Assembly: GCA_017474515.1 (NCBI GenBank)
Contig: JAFVHN010000006.1
Location: 1-64,000, forward strand
Length of the DNA stretch: 64,000 nucleotides
Source of the DNA: Prevotella sp.
GTDB lineage: Bacteria > Bacteroidota > Bacteroidia > Bacteroidales > Bacteroidaceae
Direction of reading: 5' to 3'
In this document: in pieces, positions 19,044-28,328 of the stretch
Layout of the letters: the number at the start of each line of letters is the position of its first letter
Position numbering within the stretch: position 1 is the stretch's first letter
Made by a program: the position numbers and the translations under genes
Notes under the pieces: model-generated
Told to the model about the DNA's origin: nothing
Database searches by the model: none
The model's input: the letters and a program-made list of their open reading frames with translations, nothing else

Positions 19044-19271
19044 ATGGAATTAAAAGACTTTTTGACTGCATTCGCAGACCAGTTTGAAGACACAGATCCT
19101 TCAGAGATAAGTGCTGACACTCTTTTCCACGATTTGGACGAGTGGGATTCCCTTATTGCACTTGCTGTGTTGAACATGTCGGAAAAAAAATTCGGGAAGC
19201 GTGTCACTTTCGATGAGATGAAAAAATGTGACACAGTGGAAGACTTGTATAACCTAATTGTTTCGAAGTAG
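19044..19271 (+). CDS. Dedicated acyl carrier protein
   Basis: A 75-residue acidic protein with DLDEWDSLIAL. Ser36 of the DSL motif is the expected phosphopantetheine site. It is a second, specialised carrier rather than the fatty-acid AcpP, because its neighbours are a KAS III, a ketoreductase and an acyltransferase inside a polysaccharide locus. A phosphopantetheinyl transferase able to activate it is encoded at 37348-37944. It starts 12 bases after the acyltransferase and ends four bases before the SDR gene's ATG. Confidence 0.85.
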   Translation: MELKDFLTAFADQFEDTDPSEISADTLFHDLDEWDSLIALAVLNMSEKKFGKRVTFDEMKKCDTVEDLYNLIVSK

Positions 19272-19275
19272 GCTC

Positions 19276-20022
19276 ATGCTGAACCCATTTTCACTTGAAA
19301 ACAAGACGATAATAATTACTGGCGCTGCTTCGGGTATAGGAAGGGCAACCGCCCTTCAGTGCTCGGAAATGGGAGCCAAAGTGATTTTGGTTGACCTTAA
19401 TGAAGAAGGGCTGAAAGAGACGGCTCGGTTGATGACAAATGCAGAAGTCGGAATGAGAGTTCTTGACTTGACGGACTTGGGCCAACTCGTGGAAATGGTT
19501 TCCACATTGCCGAAGTTAGATGGTGTTGTCAGCAATGCGGGAATCGTGTTGAGCTTGTTGGCAAAATTTAGTGAGGCGTCTGACATGGAGCGCATTTTTA
19601 GGATTAATACTTTTTCGCACATCAATCTTATCCAGCAAATCATTGTTCAGAAAAAAATAAATAAAAACGCGTCAATTGTTTTTACTTCTTCTATGTCTGG
19701 CGTTTATTGTGGTCTTGTGGGAGGCTCCCTATATGGTGCCACGAAATCTTCACTACTGGGTTATGCAAAAGCGCTTGCGCTCGAATTGTCGCCAAGAGGC
19801 ATACGAGTGAATACCATCCATCCCGGGATGATTGAGACTCCTCTAACTAATAATACATCGCTTTCAAAGGAATTATTGGAGGAGGATGCTAAGAATTACC
19901 CGTTGGGCCGCTATGGTAAGCCAGAAGAAATAGCATACTCCATTGTCTTTCTTCTTTCTGATGCTACGGCATGGATGACAGGGACACAGTTGCTCATTGA
20001 CGGCGGGTATTCTGTAAAATAA
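19276..20022 (+). CDS. FabG-like SDR 3-ketoacyl-ACP reductase
   Basis: I use ATG 19276 (248 residues). TGAASGIG (15-22) binds the cofactor. SNAG follows, then the catalytic Ser139, Tyr153 and Lys157 in TSSMSG and YGATK. The C-terminal HPGMIETP and GTQLLIDGGYS are typical of SDR enzymes including FabG. Between an ACP and a KAS III, the natural role is to reduce a 3-ketoacyl-ACP, such as acetoacetyl-ACP, to the 3-hydroxyacyl form. SDR specificity is hard to read from sequence, so a sugar or other ketone remains possible. Confidence 0.82.
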   Translation: MLNPFSLENKTIIITGAASGIGRATALQCSEMGAKVILVDLNEEGLKETARLMTNAEVGMRVLDLTDLGQLVEMVSTLPKLDGVVSNAGIVLSLLAKFSEASDMERIFRINTFSHINLIQQIIVQKKINKNASIVFTSSMSGVYCGLVGGSLYGATKSSLLGYAKALALELSPRGIRVNTIHPGMIETPLTNNTSLSKELLEEDAKNYPLGRYGKPEEIAYSIVFLLSDATAWMTGTQLLIDGGYSVK

Positions 20023-20027
20023 TTAAT

Positions 20028-21026
20028 ATGGATGCATTTATTAAAGCAATTTCCTACTATCTTCCAGAGAAGGTGGTAACCAATGAACAGTTGGTTGAGG
20101 AGTTTCCGGAGTGGAGCGTAGAAAAAATAGCCAAGAAAGTTGGTATTAGTGAAAGGCATGTGGCTGCTGAAGACGAAACTGCTGGAGATTTGGCTGTAAA
20201 GGCGGCTGAGAAATTGTTCGCTGAGCATGACTTGAAAAAGGACGATGTTGACTTCGTTCTGCTTTGCACCCAAAGCCCCGACTATTTTTTGCCAAGCACA
20301 TCGTGTGTCATCCAATCAAGGCTTGGACTTCCTGCCAGATGTGGCGCTTTTGATTTCAACCTCGGTTGTTCGGGTTACGAATACGGGCTGGCTGTGGCCA
20401 AGGGCTTAATAGTGGGAGGGATTGCAAAAAATGTTCTCCTTCTTACGGCAGAGACCTATAACAAACACATCCATCCAAAGGACAAAGGAAATCGCACCAT
20501 ATTTGGAGATGGTGCCTCTGCCTCTTTGATTTCTACAGACGGCTTTGCTAAGATAGGCGAGTTCGTTCTTGGATCTGATGGAAGTGGTTTTGACAGGCTC
20601 ATTCATAAAACGGGTGGTATGCGTCAATACCAGCCCTTGAATGACTTGCATTTTGACGAGAACAACAATCCGTTGTCGAGTGACTACCTCTTCATGGACG
20701 GAAAGGCTATTTTTGATTTTACGTCCGATGTGGTTCCCGCCATGACCGAAGAATTGTTAAAGAAGCATGGATTGAAAATGGAGGATGTGGATTTGTTCGT
20801 GTTCCATCAGGCAAACAAATACATGATTAACTATCTTCGAAAGTTGATGAGCATTGACAAAGAAAAATTTTATGTGTTCATGGAGAACGTGGGCAACACA
20901 GTTTCTTCGACCATTCCCATTGCCCTTTGTGAAGCCCGTAAAGAAGGTCGGCTTCATGGTAAAGTTCTATTAGCTGGCTTTGGTGTGGGACTTTCCTATG
21001 GTGCCACAATCATCGAATGTAAATGA
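20028..21026 (+). CDS. 3-oxoacyl-ACP synthase III (KAS III / FabH-like)
   Basis: This 332-residue thiolase-fold enzyme has the full KAS III triad: Cys114 in NLGCSGY, His260 in VFHQAN and Asn290 in NVGNTVS. KAS III joins an acyl-CoA, usually acetyl-CoA, to malonyl-ACP, giving a 3-ketoacyl-ACP. It begins five bases after the reductase, and the ACP and acyltransferase come just before. A housekeeping role is unlikely in this position. The set can make acetoacetyl-ACP and then 3-hydroxybutyryl-ACP with no further chain-extension enzymes. Confidence 0.88.
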   Translation: MDAFIKAISYYLPEKVVTNEQLVEEFPEWSVEKIAKKVGISERHVAAEDETAGDLAVKAAEKLFAEHDLKKDDVDFVLLCTQSPDYFLPSTSCVIQSRLGLPARCGAFDFNLGCSGYEYGLAVAKGLIVGGIAKNVLLLTAETYNKHIHPKDKGNRTIFGDGASASLISTDGFAKIGEFVLGSDGSGFDRLIHKTGGMRQYQPLNDLHFDENNNPLSSDYLFMDGKAIFDFTSDVVPAMTEELLKKHGLKMEDVDLFVFHQANKYMINYLRKLMSIDKEKFYVFMENVGNTVSSTIPIALCEARKEGRLHGKVLLAGFGVGLSYGATIIECK

Positions 21027-21071
21027 ATTTATCGATGATCCTTATTTAATTTGGATACAGGTCATTTGAAT

Positions 21072-21788
21072 ATGGAAAGAAAAGACAGAGTTGAGTTGAA
21101 CGGGATGAAAATTTTTCCGTTCTCTTCGCCCAGACAATTGCTGGAGTATGTAGATGCCCACAAGGGGATTTTGGTGGCCGTGAACGCCGAGAAGGTGACA
21201 AAGGCCACCGACGAAACAAGGGCTATCGTGAATAACAACATCGGCTATGCCGACGGTGCCGGCGTAGTGGTTGCCATGCACAAGCAGGGACATCAGGATG
21301 CTGTGCGTATTGCAGGATGCGACTTGTGGCTTGACATTATTCGTGAGAGCTACCAGCAGAAGAATTATTACCTTGTCGGTGGCAAACAGGATGTTATCGA
21401 CGACACCGTTGCCAAACTCCGCGAGGAGTTCAAAGGCATTAATATCGTTGGTTTCCGCAATGGCTACATCAAGACCGACGAGGAGCGCAATGCCCTCATC
21501 CAAGATGTTGCCCAAAAGAAGCCTGACGTGGTTTATGTGGCCATGGGCTCTCCCAAACAGGAGTTCCTTATGGCAGATATGCTGAAAGTGCATCCCGCTA
21601 TTTATCAAGGGCTGGGCGGCAGTTTCGATGTTTATACCGGCCGGGTGAAGCGTGCCCCTCTGTGGTGGCAGAAACATAATTTGGAGTTCCTTTATCGTTT
21701 CTTGAAACAACCTCAGCGCTACCGCCGCGAATATTATCGTCTGAAGTTTCTTGCTTGGATGTTGATGGGAAAATTTAATAAGAAGTAA
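21072..21788 (+). CDS. WecG/TagA/CpsF-family (GT26) glycosyltransferase, first copy
   Basis: I chose ATG 21072 over TTG 21051, giving 238 residues. VNAEKVTKA, YADGAGVV, RIAGCDLW, VAMGSPKQE and GLGGSFDVYTGRVKRAPLWW are the GT26 motifs, and the MGSPKQE form is the one seen in WecG. Since wecC and wecB follow, it probably transfers ManNAcA (or ManNAc) to the lipid-linked acceptor on the cytoplasmic face. A second GT26 gene at 24212-24937 lies on the other side of wecCB and differs in detail. Confidence 0.88.
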   Translation: MERKDRVELNGMKIFPFSSPRQLLEYVDAHKGILVAVNAEKVTKATDETRAIVNNNIGYADGAGVVVAMHKQGHQDAVRIAGCDLWLDIIRESYQQKNYYLVGGKQDVIDDTVAKLREEFKGINIVGFRNGYIKTDEERNALIQDVAQKKPDVVYVAMGSPKQEFLMADMLKVHPAIYQGLGGSFDVYTGRVKRAPLWWQKHNLEFLYRFLKQPQRYRREYYRLKFLAWMLMGKFNKK

Positions 21789-21802
21789 TCATTAATAGTA
21801 AT

Positions 21803-23026
21803 ATGGTAAATGTAATTGGACTTGGCTATATCGGCTTGCCAACGGCGCTGATGATGGCCTCACATGGAGTGGAAGTAGTAGGAACGGACTACAACAAAGA
21901 ATTAGTAGCAACACTGAATGCCGGCAAGACCACCTTCAAAGAGGATGGACTTGACGAACTGTTTAACGATGCCCTGAAGGCTGGCATTAAGTTTACCACA
22001 GAGTATCAGAAGACAGACACATACATTGTTTCTGTACCTACGCCTTATGATAAGTTTTCCAAAAAGGTGGACGCCTGCTATGTGGTGGCTGCCGTCAAGG
22101 AAGTGATGAAGGTGTGCCCCAAAGGCGCAACGGTGGTCATTGAATCGACCATCAGTCCTGGAACTATTGATAAGTTCGTACGTCCTGTAATTGAGGACAA
22201 CGGTTCCAAGATTGGTGAGGACATCAACCTCGTCCATGCTCCCGAGCGCATCATTCCCGGAAACATGGTGTATGAGCTGTATCACAACAACCGTACGATT
22301 GGTGCCGACAACCGTGAGATTGGTGAAAAAGTAAAGTCATACTATGCTACTTTCTGCCAGGGAGAAATCGTAGTGACCGACATACGCACGGCAGAAATGA
22401 CCAAAGTCGTTGAGAACACTTTCCGTGCAGTGAATATTGCCTTTGCCAACGAGTTGTCGCGCATCTGCCGCCATGACAACATGGATGTATATGAAATCAT
22501 CAAGATTTGCAATATGCACCCGCGTGTGAATATTCTGCAGCCGGGACCCGGCGTTGGCGGCCACTGCATTTCGGTTGATCCCTGGTTCCTTGTTGGCGAT
22601 TATCCGCAGTTGGCCAAGGTGATTGACGAGTCGATGAAAACGAATGACAGCCAGCCCACCTTTGTGCTCAACCGCATTTATGAAATCATGCAGGAGAACA
22701 ATATCACCGACAACCGGAAAGTTGGCCTCTATGGTCTCACCTATAAGGAAAATGTTGATGACTTCCGCGAATCGCCCACACTTCAACTGCTGGAGGCGCA
22801 GGAGCGCCATCTGGCCCGTCCGCTGAAGTGCTACGACCCGTTCCTGGAAAATCACAAGATTGCCTTGAACCAATTTGACAATTTCGACGATTTCCTCAAC
22901 GATGTCGATATGGTGGTTATTATGGTAAAACACGACCATATCAAGCAAAACTGGGACAAACTCAAGGGCAAGGTCATTCTTGATTGTTTCAATGTTTGTC
23001 CGTTGGAAGGCACTTACCACATTTGA
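21803..23026 (+). CDS. wecC: UDP-N-acetyl-D-mannosamine dehydrogenase
   Basis: Oxidises UDP-ManNAc to UDP-ManNAcA with two NAD+. The 407-residue protein has GLGYIG (6-11) for NAD, APERIIPGN in the sugar-binding part and the catalytic Cys255 in PGVGGHCISVDP. The C-terminal UDP-binding domain follows, with YGLTYKENVDDFRESP. The WecC assignment within the UDP-glucose/GDP-mannose dehydrogenase family rests on the adjacent 2-epimerase gene and two GT26 enzymes. It starts 14 bases after the first GT26 gene. Confidence 0.88.
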   Translation: MVNVIGLGYIGLPTALMMASHGVEVVGTDYNKELVATLNAGKTTFKEDGLDELFNDALKAGIKFTTEYQKTDTYIVSVPTPYDKFSKKVDACYVVAAVKEVMKVCPKGATVVIESTISPGTIDKFVRPVIEDNGSKIGEDINLVHAPERIIPGNMVYELYHNNRTIGADNREIGEKVKSYYATFCQGEIVVTDIRTAEMTKVVENTFRAVNIAFANELSRICRHDNMDVYEIIKICNMHPRVNILQPGPGVGGHCISVDPWFLVGDYPQLAKVIDESMKTNDSQPTFVLNRIYEIMQENNITDNRKVGLYGLTYKENVDDFRESPTLQLLEAQERHLARPLKCYDPFLENHKIALNQFDNFDDFLNDVDMVVIMVKHDHIKQNWDKLKGKVILDCFNVCPLEGTYHI

Positions 23027-23032
23027 TGCTTT

Positions 23033-24181
23033 ATGAAAAAGGTAATGCTTGTATTTGGAACCAGGCCAGAAGCCATCAAAATGGCACCGCTGGTGAAGGA
23101 GTTCCAGAAAAACCCTCGGGATTTTGAAACTGTCGTATGTGTCACCGGCCAGCATCGCGAGATGCTGGACCAGGTGCTGCATATTTTCGACATACAGCCC
23201 GACTATGACTTGAACATCATGAAGCAGGGCCAGGACCTCTATGATGTTACGGCCCGTGTGCTGACGGGGATGCGCGATGTGTTGAACGAATGCAAACCCG
23301 ACGTGGTGCTGGTCCATGGAGATACAACCACTTCGACCGCCGCCGCCCTTGCTGCTTTCTACCAGCAAATACCGGTCGGACATGTTGAGGCCGGGCTTCG
23401 TACGCGCAATATCTACAGTCCGTGGCCAGAGGAGATGAACAGGCAGATAACAGGCCGCATTTCCACCTTCAACTTTTCGCCGACCCCGCTTTCAGAACAG
23501 AATTTGAAGGAGGAGCACGCTCATGGTCATATCTTTGTCACTGGCAACACTGTCATCGATGCCCTTCACATGGTCGTGAACAAGTTGAAGACCGATGCAG
23601 GACTTGCTGAAGAACAGGTGAAAGTGCTGGCAAATGCCGGTTATGATGTGAGCCGCCTTGACGGAGGAAGGAAACTGGTGCTGATTACAGGCCATCGCCG
23701 CGAAAATTTCGGAGAAGGTTTCATCAACATGGTGACTGCCATCAAGGACCTTACCGAGAAATATCCTGACGTTGACTTTGTATATCCCATGCATTTGAAT
23801 CCAAACGTGCGCAAGCCCATCCACGAAGTGTTCGGCGAAGACCTGAGCAATCTTGGCAACATGTTCTTCATTGAACCCCTTCAGTATCTGGAGTTTGTGT
23901 ACTTGATGAACCTGTCAACAATTGTCCTTACTGATAGCGGCGGCATTCAGGAAGAAGCACCCGGATTGGGCAAACCCGTCTTGGTGATGCGAGATACCAC
24001 AGAGCGTCCGGAAGCCTTGTCGTCGGGGACGGTCCACCTGGTGGGCACAAACCACGACCTGATAGTGTCGGAAGTGAGCACCTTGCTCGACGACCAGAAG
24101 GCATACGACAAGATGAGCAAAGCCGTGAACCCATACGGTGACGGCAAGGCCTGCGGCCGCATCGTTGATGCTTTGAGATAA
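23033..24181 (+). CDS. wecB: UDP-N-acetylglucosamine 2-epimerase (non-hydrolysing)
   Basis: Interconverts UDP-GlcNAc and UDP-ManNAc. The 382-residue protein starts VMLVFGTRPEAIKMAPLV and has HGDTTTS, HVEAGLRT, TGHRRENFG and TDSGGIQEEAP, all canonical. It is the non-hydrolysing type, so it feeds UDP-ManNAc to WecC. It does not release free ManNAc for the NeuB-like enzyme, whose precursor source stays open. It lies six bases after wecC. Confidence 0.95.
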   Translation: MKKVMLVFGTRPEAIKMAPLVKEFQKNPRDFETVVCVTGQHREMLDQVLHIFDIQPDYDLNIMKQGQDLYDVTARVLTGMRDVLNECKPDVVLVHGDTTTSTAAALAAFYQQIPVGHVEAGLRTRNIYSPWPEEMNRQITGRISTFNFSPTPLSEQNLKEEHAHGHIFVTGNTVIDALHMVVNKLKTDAGLAEEQVKVLANAGYDVSRLDGGRKLVLITGHRRENFGEGFINMVTAIKDLTEKYPDVDFVYPMHLNPNVRKPIHEVFGEDLSNLGNMFFIEPLQYLEFVYLMNLSTIVLTDSGGIQEEAPGLGKPVLVMRDTTERPEALSSGTVHLVGTNHDLIVSEVSTLLDDQKAYDKMSKAVNPYGDGKACGRIVDALR

Positions 24182-24211
24182 CATAAAGTTTGCTATAAAT
24201 TCGACCAAGCC

Positions 24212-24937
24212 TTGTTTCGATTACAGGATCTTACTATTCTGACAGAAAAAGAAGAAGTAAGAAAAATTGGTGACGGGAAATTGCTTTTCAATGCCCTCTG
24301 TGCCAATTCGTTCAATGTGGCACAAAAGGATGGACTGCTTGCCGAGGCGTTGTCCCACGGCGACTATCTCATCCCCGACGGTGCGAGCATCTTGTGGGCG
24401 TGCCGGTGGCTGAAAGCAAAGTCGCAACCCAAAGAGAGAATAGCAGGATGGGATCTCTTCGAGATTGAGATGGAGAAGCTGAATGCCAGAGGCGGCAAGT
24501 GCATGTTCATGGGCAGCAGCGAAAATGTGCTCCGTCTCATTCGCGAAAAGGCGGCGCAGGTGTATCCGCGTATTCAAGTGGTGACCTATTCACCCCCTTA
24601 CAAGCCGGAGTTTTCCGATGAAGACAACCGGGCCATCATCGAGGCTATCAATACCGCCGATCCCGATCTGCTGTGGATTGGCATGACAGCTCCAAAGCAG
24701 GAAAAATGGGCTTGGAGCCATTGGGAAGAACTGAATATTCATTGCCACGTAGGAGCCATTGGTGCCGTGTTCGACTTTTTTGCCGGAACGGCCAAGCGAG
24801 CCCCTCTGTGGTGGCAGCAGCATTCACTTGAGTGGCTTTTCCGACTTATGAAGGAACCTCGGCGAATGTGGCGCCGGTATGTTATTGGTAACCCCCTGTT
24901 TGTCTGGAATATCGTAAAAGAAAAATATGACAAATAG
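24212..24937 (+). CDS. WecG/TagA/CpsF-family (GT26) glycosyltransferase, second copy
   Basis: The protein has 241 residues. The best start is TTG 24212; I see no suitable ATG before the conserved NALCANSFNVAQ and IPDGASILWA. ERIAGWDL, MFMGSS, WIGMTAPKQEKW and GAVFDFFAGTAKRAPLWWQ give the GT26 fold, and the NPLFVWNIV tail is like TagA/CpsF members. It is clearly distinct from the copy at 21072-21788 (TAPKQE rather than GSPKQE), so each probably adds a different sugar. Confidence 0.85.
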   Translation: MFRLQDLTILTEKEEVRKIGDGKLLFNALCANSFNVAQKDGLLAEALSHGDYLIPDGASILWACRWLKAKSQPKERIAGWDLFEIEMEKLNARGGKCMFMGSSENVLRLIREKAAQVYPRIQVVTYSPPYKPEFSDEDNRAIIEAINTADPDLLWIGMTAPKQEKWAWSHWEELNIHCHVGAIGAVFDFFAGTAKRAPLWWQQHSLEWLFRLMKEPRRMWRRYVIGNPLFVWNIVKEKYDK

Positions 24938-24983
24938 GACGTTGACGTCGGTCAGCTTTTATATTTAATTCTCCTCATAATTT

Positions 24984-26378
24984 ATGAATACAGCAATTAA
25001 AAAGGCGTTCAAGCTGAATGCCGCAGTGACACTCTTCGATCTACTCACGTTTAACGTGATATGCTTGATGAGTTACTACGCCAATTTGTGGCCTTACGGC
25101 AGCAATCGGAATGCCGTTTCCTGGGATTGGATAATCGCCAATATCTGCTATTGTGTGGCATTGTATATGGTGCGTATCTCGTTCCACCGACGCATGTCCA
25201 CCCCAGCGCGGATTATCAGGAACGTGGCCTCCACCACCATCTTCTTTGTCATTTTCTATGATGCAGTGTTGGGCATGGCCCACATGGTGGTGCCAGGGTA
25301 CTGGCGCTCGCTTTCTATGTTGGCGGTTATTTTTGTCGTCATTTGTATTGAGCGCCTGAGTGTCAGGAAATTGCTATATGCTTACCGTAGTCATGGCGGC
25401 AATGTTTCGTATGTCATGATCGTGGGGTGGGGGTATGCCACCAAGCGCGTTATCGAATATATGAAGCAACCGCTCAACGGCTATTGGGTGAGGGGGCTGT
25501 TTTACGACAAGGAGGTGACAAAGGAAGAGTCGGGCGTGAACTATCTTGGAAAGGTTGACGAGGCTTTTGACTACTTGAAGGAAAACGACATCAACGAGGT
25601 TTACATCGGCCTTGCCAACGACGATGACGAGCGGATGCGCCCTCTTGTGGAGTATTGCCAGCTCAACATGATAAAGGTGTACTACATTCCGCAGACGCAT
25701 TCTACGAAAGAGCACCACACGGTGCCCATTGAGTTCGGGCAGACTTTCGTGATGGCCCTCTACAACGAGCCGCTTATGAGCTACAAGAACCGCTTCATCA
25801 AGCGCGCCTTCGACATCGTTTTCTCCACCTTGTTCCTTTGCACGCTGTTCCCCATTATCTATATTGTTGTGGCCATCATCACGAAAATCAAGATGCCCGG
25901 CCCGGTGTTCTTCAAGCAGGCCCGTACCGGCTTCGACGGCAAAGATTTCATCTGCTACAAGTTCCGTAGCATGAAGATGAACAGCGATGCCGACAAGAAG
26001 CAGGCCACAAAGGACGACCCTCGAATCACCAAATGGGGCGCTTTCCTTCGCCATTCCAGCATCGACGAGCTTCCGCAGTTCATCAATGTGTTCAAGGGCG
26101 ACATGAGCGTGGTGGGACCGAGGCCTCACATGTTGGCCCATACAGAGTATTATTCCAAGCGGATTTCCGATTATATGGTGCGCCATTATGTAAAACCGGG
26201 TGTCACCGGGTGGGCACAGACCCACGGTTCGCGCGGCGAAACGAAGGAACTTTCCGACATGGTGGACCGCGTGGAGAAGGATATCTGGTACATGGAGCAC
26301 TGGAGCTTCTGGCTCGACATTCAGATTATCATCAAGACGGTGAAAAACGCCATTCAGGGCGATGAACAGGCGTTCTAA
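24984..26378 (+). CDS. Priming polyprenyl-phosphate glycosylphosphotransferase
   Basis: This 464-residue protein likely starts repeat-unit synthesis by moving a sugar-1-phosphate to undecaprenyl phosphate. It has four N-terminal membrane segments, a Rossmann-like middle (MIVGWGYATKRVIEYM) and another membrane segment (AFDIVFSTLFLCTLFPIIYIVV). The C-terminal bac_transf domain has MPGPVFFKQARTGFDG, CYKFRSM and VVGPRPHM. This is the WbaP/EpsE-like layout. Sugar choice (glucose, galactose or a deoxyamino sugar) is unknown; the dehydratase directly downstream might supply a 6-deoxy sugar. Confidence 0.92.
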   Translation: MNTAIKKAFKLNAAVTLFDLLTFNVICLMSYYANLWPYGSNRNAVSWDWIIANICYCVALYMVRISFHRRMSTPARIIRNVASTTIFFVIFYDAVLGMAHMVVPGYWRSLSMLAVIFVVICIERLSVRKLLYAYRSHGGNVSYVMIVGWGYATKRVIEYMKQPLNGYWVRGLFYDKEVTKEESGVNYLGKVDEAFDYLKENDINEVYIGLANDDDERMRPLVEYCQLNMIKVYYIPQTHSTKEHHTVPIEFGQTFVMALYNEPLMSYKNRFIKRAFDIVFSTLFLCTLFPIIYIVVAIITKIKMPGPVFFKQARTGFDGKDFICYKFRSMKMNSDADKKQATKDDPRITKWGAFLRHSSIDELPQFINVFKGDMSVVGPRPHMLAHTEYYSKRISDYMVRHYVKPGVTGWAQTHGSRGETKELSDMVDRVEKDIWYMEHWSFWLDIQIIIKTVKNAIQGDEQAF

Positions 26379-26403
26379 TTTCATTTTTCACTTATCAAAG
26401 TAA

Positions 26404-28311
26404 ATGGCTTTTCTCTATAAGTTAGCAAACTGGTATTTCACCAAACGTGCCATCCCCTATTGGGGCATCATTGCGCTCGATTGTGTCATCTTGCTGTTCT
26501 CGGGTTTGGTGTGCTTCACGCTCGAGCATGGTGTGGTGGCCACGTCCGAGGTGTTCTGGCAGTTGTTCTGGGGCCTTTGCGTAGCGCTCATTCCTTTCCT
26601 CATCGGCTTCAGGCTGTTGAAGACCTATTTGGGCGTGATGCGCTATACGGCCTTCGTTGACCTCTATCGTGTGGGCATTGCCAATGTCATAGGACTGATT
26701 ATTGTCCTTGTGGCTAAATGGCTGGTGCAGAGTCATGTGTGGGTGTTTGTGAAGTCCAAGGAACTCATCTTTATGACCATCCTTGCCACGGCACTGATGT
26801 GGCTGGTAAGGATAGTGATGAAAGCCATGTTTGAGTATATCCAAAACAACGAACTCACCGCCCCCGTGTTCATCTATGGTGTGAAGAACGGCGGCATGAG
26901 CATTGCCCGTGCCATCCAGACCGAGCGCCCCAAACGCTTCCAGCTGGAGGGCTTTGTCAGCGATGCCAAGGACATGACCGGCAAGATGCTCATGGGCGTG
27001 GAAGTCTTTGAGAACGACGAGCGCCTGCCCGAGGTGATGCGGCTCAACGGCGTGCGCACCCTCCTGGTGTCACCCCTCAAGCACGACGCCTTCGCCAACA
27101 ACCCCGTCATGGTGGACCGCATGATCAACTCGGGCATCAAGATTTTCACCATGAACCAGGCTGTGGCTTGGGACGGAAAGAGCGACATCTCCCCGTCGCG
27201 GTTGCGCGAAGTGGAGATTGAAGACCTGTTGCCGCGCGACGAGATCGACGTGGACATGAAAGCCGTGGAAAAGCTCCTCAAGGGCAGGCGGCTGCTCGTG
27301 ACGGGTTCGGCGGGAAGCATCGGTAGCGAAATCGTGAAGCAGATAGCGAAGTTCGAGCCCGCACAGATGGTGCTCATCGACTCGGCCGAAACACCTCAGC
27401 ACGACATCCGGCTGATGATGGCCCACGAGTTCCCGCATGTGAAGTGCGAAACCATCGTCACCAACATCTGCAACAAGACGCGCATGGAGAACCTTTTCCT
27501 CATGTACAAGCCCGACTATGTGTTCCACGCCGCCGCCTATAAGCACCTGCCCATGATGGAGGACAACCCCTGCGAGGCCGTGCAGAACAATATCGACGGC
27601 ACCCGCATCCTGGCCGACCTGTCGGTGAAATACGGCGTCAAGAAGTTCGTCATGATTTCCACCGACAAGGCCGTCAACCCCACCAACGTGATGGGATGCA
27701 GCAAGCGCATCTGCGAAATCTATGTGCAGAGCCTCGACAAGGCCATCAAGGACGGCAAGGTGAAGGGCAGCACACAGTTCGTCACCACGCGTTTCGGCAA
27801 CGTGCTCGGCTCCAACGGCTCCGTCATTCCGCTCTTCAAGGAACAAATCAAGAAGGGCGGGCCCGTCACCGTAACCCATCCCAACATCTTCCGCTACTTC
27901 ATGCTTATTCCCGAAGCCTGCAAACTTGTTCTTGAGGCAGGAACCATGGGCAGTGGCGGTGAGATATTTGTTTTCGACATGGGCGCCCCAGTCAAGATTG
28001 CCGACCTGGCCAAGCGCATGATACTGCTTAGCGGGGCCACCAACGTGGAGATACAATACACAGGCCTTCGCGACGGTGAGAAACTCTACGAGGAGGTGCT
28101 CAACGACGAGGAAATCACCAAGCCCACCTTCAACAAAAAGATAAAGATTGCCACGGTGAGGGAGTACGACTTCGAGTCGGTGTCGAAGGCCATCGACCAG
28201 CTCATCCGCCACAGCTACCAGTATGACGTGATGAACACCGTGAAGGAAATGAAAAACATCGTCCCCGAATTCAAGAGCAACCACAGCATCTACGAGGTGC
28301 TCGACAAATAG
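26404..28311 (+). CDS. Membrane-bound FlaA1/CapD-like nucleotide-sugar 4,6-dehydratase
   Basis: The 635-residue protein has four N-terminal membrane segments, a Rossmann-like linker domain (APVFIYGVKNGGMS) and a C-terminal SDR domain beginning LLVTGSAGSIGSEI. FHAAAYKHLPMMEDN and MISTDKAVNPTNVMGCSKR give the S-M-K catalytic set of the PglF/CapD group, where Met replaces Tyr. It should convert UDP-GlcNAc to a 4-keto-6-deoxy sugar at the membrane. No aminotransferase for the next step to a diamino sugar is visible here. It is the last gene before the terminator. Confidence 0.92.
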   Translation: MAFLYKLANWYFTKRAIPYWGIIALDCVILLFSGLVCFTLEHGVVATSEVFWQLFWGLCVALIPFLIGFRLLKTYLGVMRYTAFVDLYRVGIANVIGLIIVLVAKWLVQSHVWVFVKSKELIFMTILATALMWLVRIVMKAMFEYIQNNELTAPVFIYGVKNGGMSIARAIQTERPKRFQLEGFVSDAKDMTGKMLMGVEVFENDERLPEVMRLNGVRTLLVSPLKHDAFANNPVMVDRMINSGIKIFTMNQAVAWDGKSDISPSRLREVEIEDLLPRDEIDVDMKAVEKLLKGRRLLVTGSAGSIGSEIVKQIAKFEPAQMVLIDSAETPQHDIRLMMAHEFPHVKCETIVTNICNKTRMENLFLMYKPDYVFHAAAYKHLPMMEDNPCEAVQNNIDGTRILADLSVKYGVKKFVMISTDKAVNPTNVMGCSKRICEIYVQSLDKAIKDGKVKGSTQFVTTRFGNVLGSNGSVIPLFKEQIKKGGPVTVTHPNIFRYFMLIPEACKLVLEAGTMGSGGEIFVFDMGAPVKIADLAKRMILLSGATNVEIQYTGLRDGEKLYEEVLNDEEITKPTFNKKIKIATVREYDFESVSKAIDQLIRHSYQYDVMNTVKEMKNIVPEFKSNHSIYEVLDK

Positions 28312-28328
28312 CACCCGGATTCTTCAAT

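Noticed and set aside
27070..28314. 414-residue frame opposite the 4,6-dehydratase gene
   Set aside because: Antisense shadow of a well-conserved enzyme; His/Val-rich translation without motifs.
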